7,456 nucleotides of DNA from Treponema sp. (GTDB lineage: Bacteria; Spirochaetota; Spirochaetia; Treponematales; Breznakiellaceae), in the NCBI GenBank assembly GCA_031257715.1, contig JAIROE010000066.1, positions 1 through 7,456 of the forward strand. The letters run 5' to 3'. Both the position numbers and the translations under genes were made by a program. The notes beneath the pieces were generated by a model, which saw nothing but the letters and a program-made list of their open reading frames with translations, had not been told where the DNA came from and made no database searches. The stretch's first letter is position 1. Every line of letters begins with the position of its first letter. This document shows positions 6,822-7,456 of the stretch, one piece after another.

Positions 6822-7456
6822 ATGACAATGAGGATGCGCAAAAATTTTTTTGTTTTTGTCCCCGCGCTGTTTGTCCTGTACGGGTGTTCTACCGTGCCCG
6901 AACGGCCGCTTGAAATAAACAACATCAGAAACATGGCGGAATCGCAGCTGGATCTTGCCAACAGGGAAATAGATCAGGGGAATTACGAAGGCGCGCTGGA
7001 ACTGCTTGACGAGGCGCGCAGGATCGCCGTAAGTTCCGACAGTCCTTCCCTGCGCATACGCACAAATCTTTCGCTGGGGAATGTGCACTTTTACCAGGGT
7101 AATGTCCGGGAGGCCTTCAGGCTCTGGCTCACGGCATTGACTGAAGCCGAGCAGGAAGGCAGCGTGGAACTGGCCGCGGTATGCCGCCTGCATATTGATC
7201 GCGGAAGGCTCTTCAGGGCCGCCGCCGCCGGAATCGCGGCTCTTCTTCCCGAAAACCGCCCGGCCGCCGCTGCCGAGTCCGCCGCGGCCACCGAGACCGA
7301 GGCTGCCGATGCCGCCGAAAGGGGACGCCGGAACAACAGGAGACGGCGGCGGAATCCCGTAGAGAACGTCTCCGTTGCGCAGTCCGTAAGGGACAACGCC
7401 GTCATGGAGATAGCCGTCATAAACGACCGGCAGTATACCGCCTTTGGATGGACTGT
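6822..7456 (+). CDS. Putative TPR-containing lipoprotein (3' end outside window)
   Basis: An open frame of 211 codons that runs off the window. The N-terminus is a lipoprotein signal: basic MRMRK, a hydrophobic stretch (FFVFVPALFVL), then LYGC with the lipidated Cys at residue 22 (counting from 6822). The lipobox is loose (Tyr at -2), as spirochaetal ones often are. Residues 39-72 (LANREIDQGNYEGALELLDEA in two parts) and about 78-114 (SLGNVHFYQGNVREAF) resemble tetratricopeptide repeats, which bind proteins. Residues 132-166 are Ala/Glu-rich and 167-177 Arg-rich, forming a probable disordered linker, after which ordered sequence resumes (ENVSVAQSVRDNAVMEIAV). I do not recognise a named family. 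Its place nine bases after mlaD suggests it works with the lipid transporter, perhaps as a periplasmic or outer-membrane partner; that is inference. The frame is confirmed by coding-like codon use and the ribosome binding site. Confidence 0.8.
   Translation, partial: MTMRMRKNFFVFVPALFVLYGCSTVPERPLEINNIRNMAESQLDLANREIDQGNYEGALELLDEARRIAVSSDSPSLRIRTNLSLGNVHFYQGNVREAFRLWLTALTEAEQEGSVELAAVCRLHIDRGRLFRAAAAGIAALLPENRPAAAAESAAATETEAADAAERGRRNNRRRRRNPVENVSVAQSVRDNAVMEIAVINDRQYTAFGWT
7215..7355 (+). other. Low-complexity Ala-rich then Arg-rich linker segment
   Basis: Within the lipoprotein gene, GC-rich codons (mainly GCC/GCG, GAG, CGG) encode an Ala/Glu-rich stretch including AAAA runs, then a cluster of Arg (eight in residues 167-177, RGRR, NN, RRRRR). 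It is probably disordered, and the sharp change from acidic/Ala to strongly basic is unusual for a periplasmic lipoprotein. Confidence 0.6.

Noticed and set aside
6393..7193. A 266-codon minus-strand frame opposite mlaD and the lipoprotein gene
   Set aside because: It crosses a gene junction on the other strand and is antisense to two well-supported coding regions.

Overview
The window looks like chromosomal DNA from a diderm bacterium, moderately GC-rich. My best guess is a spirochaete of the Treponema/termite-gut type. This rests on gene style (a GAF hybrid kinase with tandem receivers, an E-F-D ordered Mce/Mla lipid-transport cluster followed by a loosely conforming lipobox lipoprotein) and not on a marker gene, so the assignment is an inference. 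There are no RNA genes, insertion sequences, CRISPR arrays or phage genes. Genes are tightly packed, and the only sizeable intergenic space is about 136 bases (4153-4288).

Layout. Positions 1-1847 (+) hold the 3' end of argG and the complete argH, the last two enzymes of arginine synthesis, 23 bases apart and presumably co-transcribed. Positions 1852-4152 (-) hold a large membrane-anchored hybrid histidine kinase: one TM helix, GAF, HisKA, HATPase and two receivers. It converges on argH with only four bases between the stop codons. Positions 4153-4288 form the divergent control region. It carries a near-consensus sigma-70-type promoter facing right (ATGACA, 17-base spacer, TATAAT), with a start point about 19 bases ahead of the next gene.

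Positions 4289-7456 (+) hold a Mce/Mla-type lipid ABC transporter operon: permease (mlaE), ATPase (mlaF), an MCE-domain substrate-binding protein with a long helical tail (mlaD), and the start of a TPR-like lipoprotein cut by the window edge. Coupling is tight: mlaE/mlaF overlap by 16 bases if the GTG start is right, mlaF/mlaD overlap by ATGA, and mlaD is 9 bases from the lipoprotein. Together they probably form an inner-membrane machine moving lipids between the inner and outer membranes, with the lipoprotein a candidate periplasmic or outer-membrane partner.

The most notable points are the non-canonical ABC signature in the ATPase (LSMGEQ, plus DEW where DEP is usual), the long helical extension of the single-MCE protein, the undescribed lipoprotein with its Ala-rich and Arg-rich linker, and the self-complementary -10 box in the divergent intergenic region. 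Nothing here amounts to clear proof of a wholly new system.
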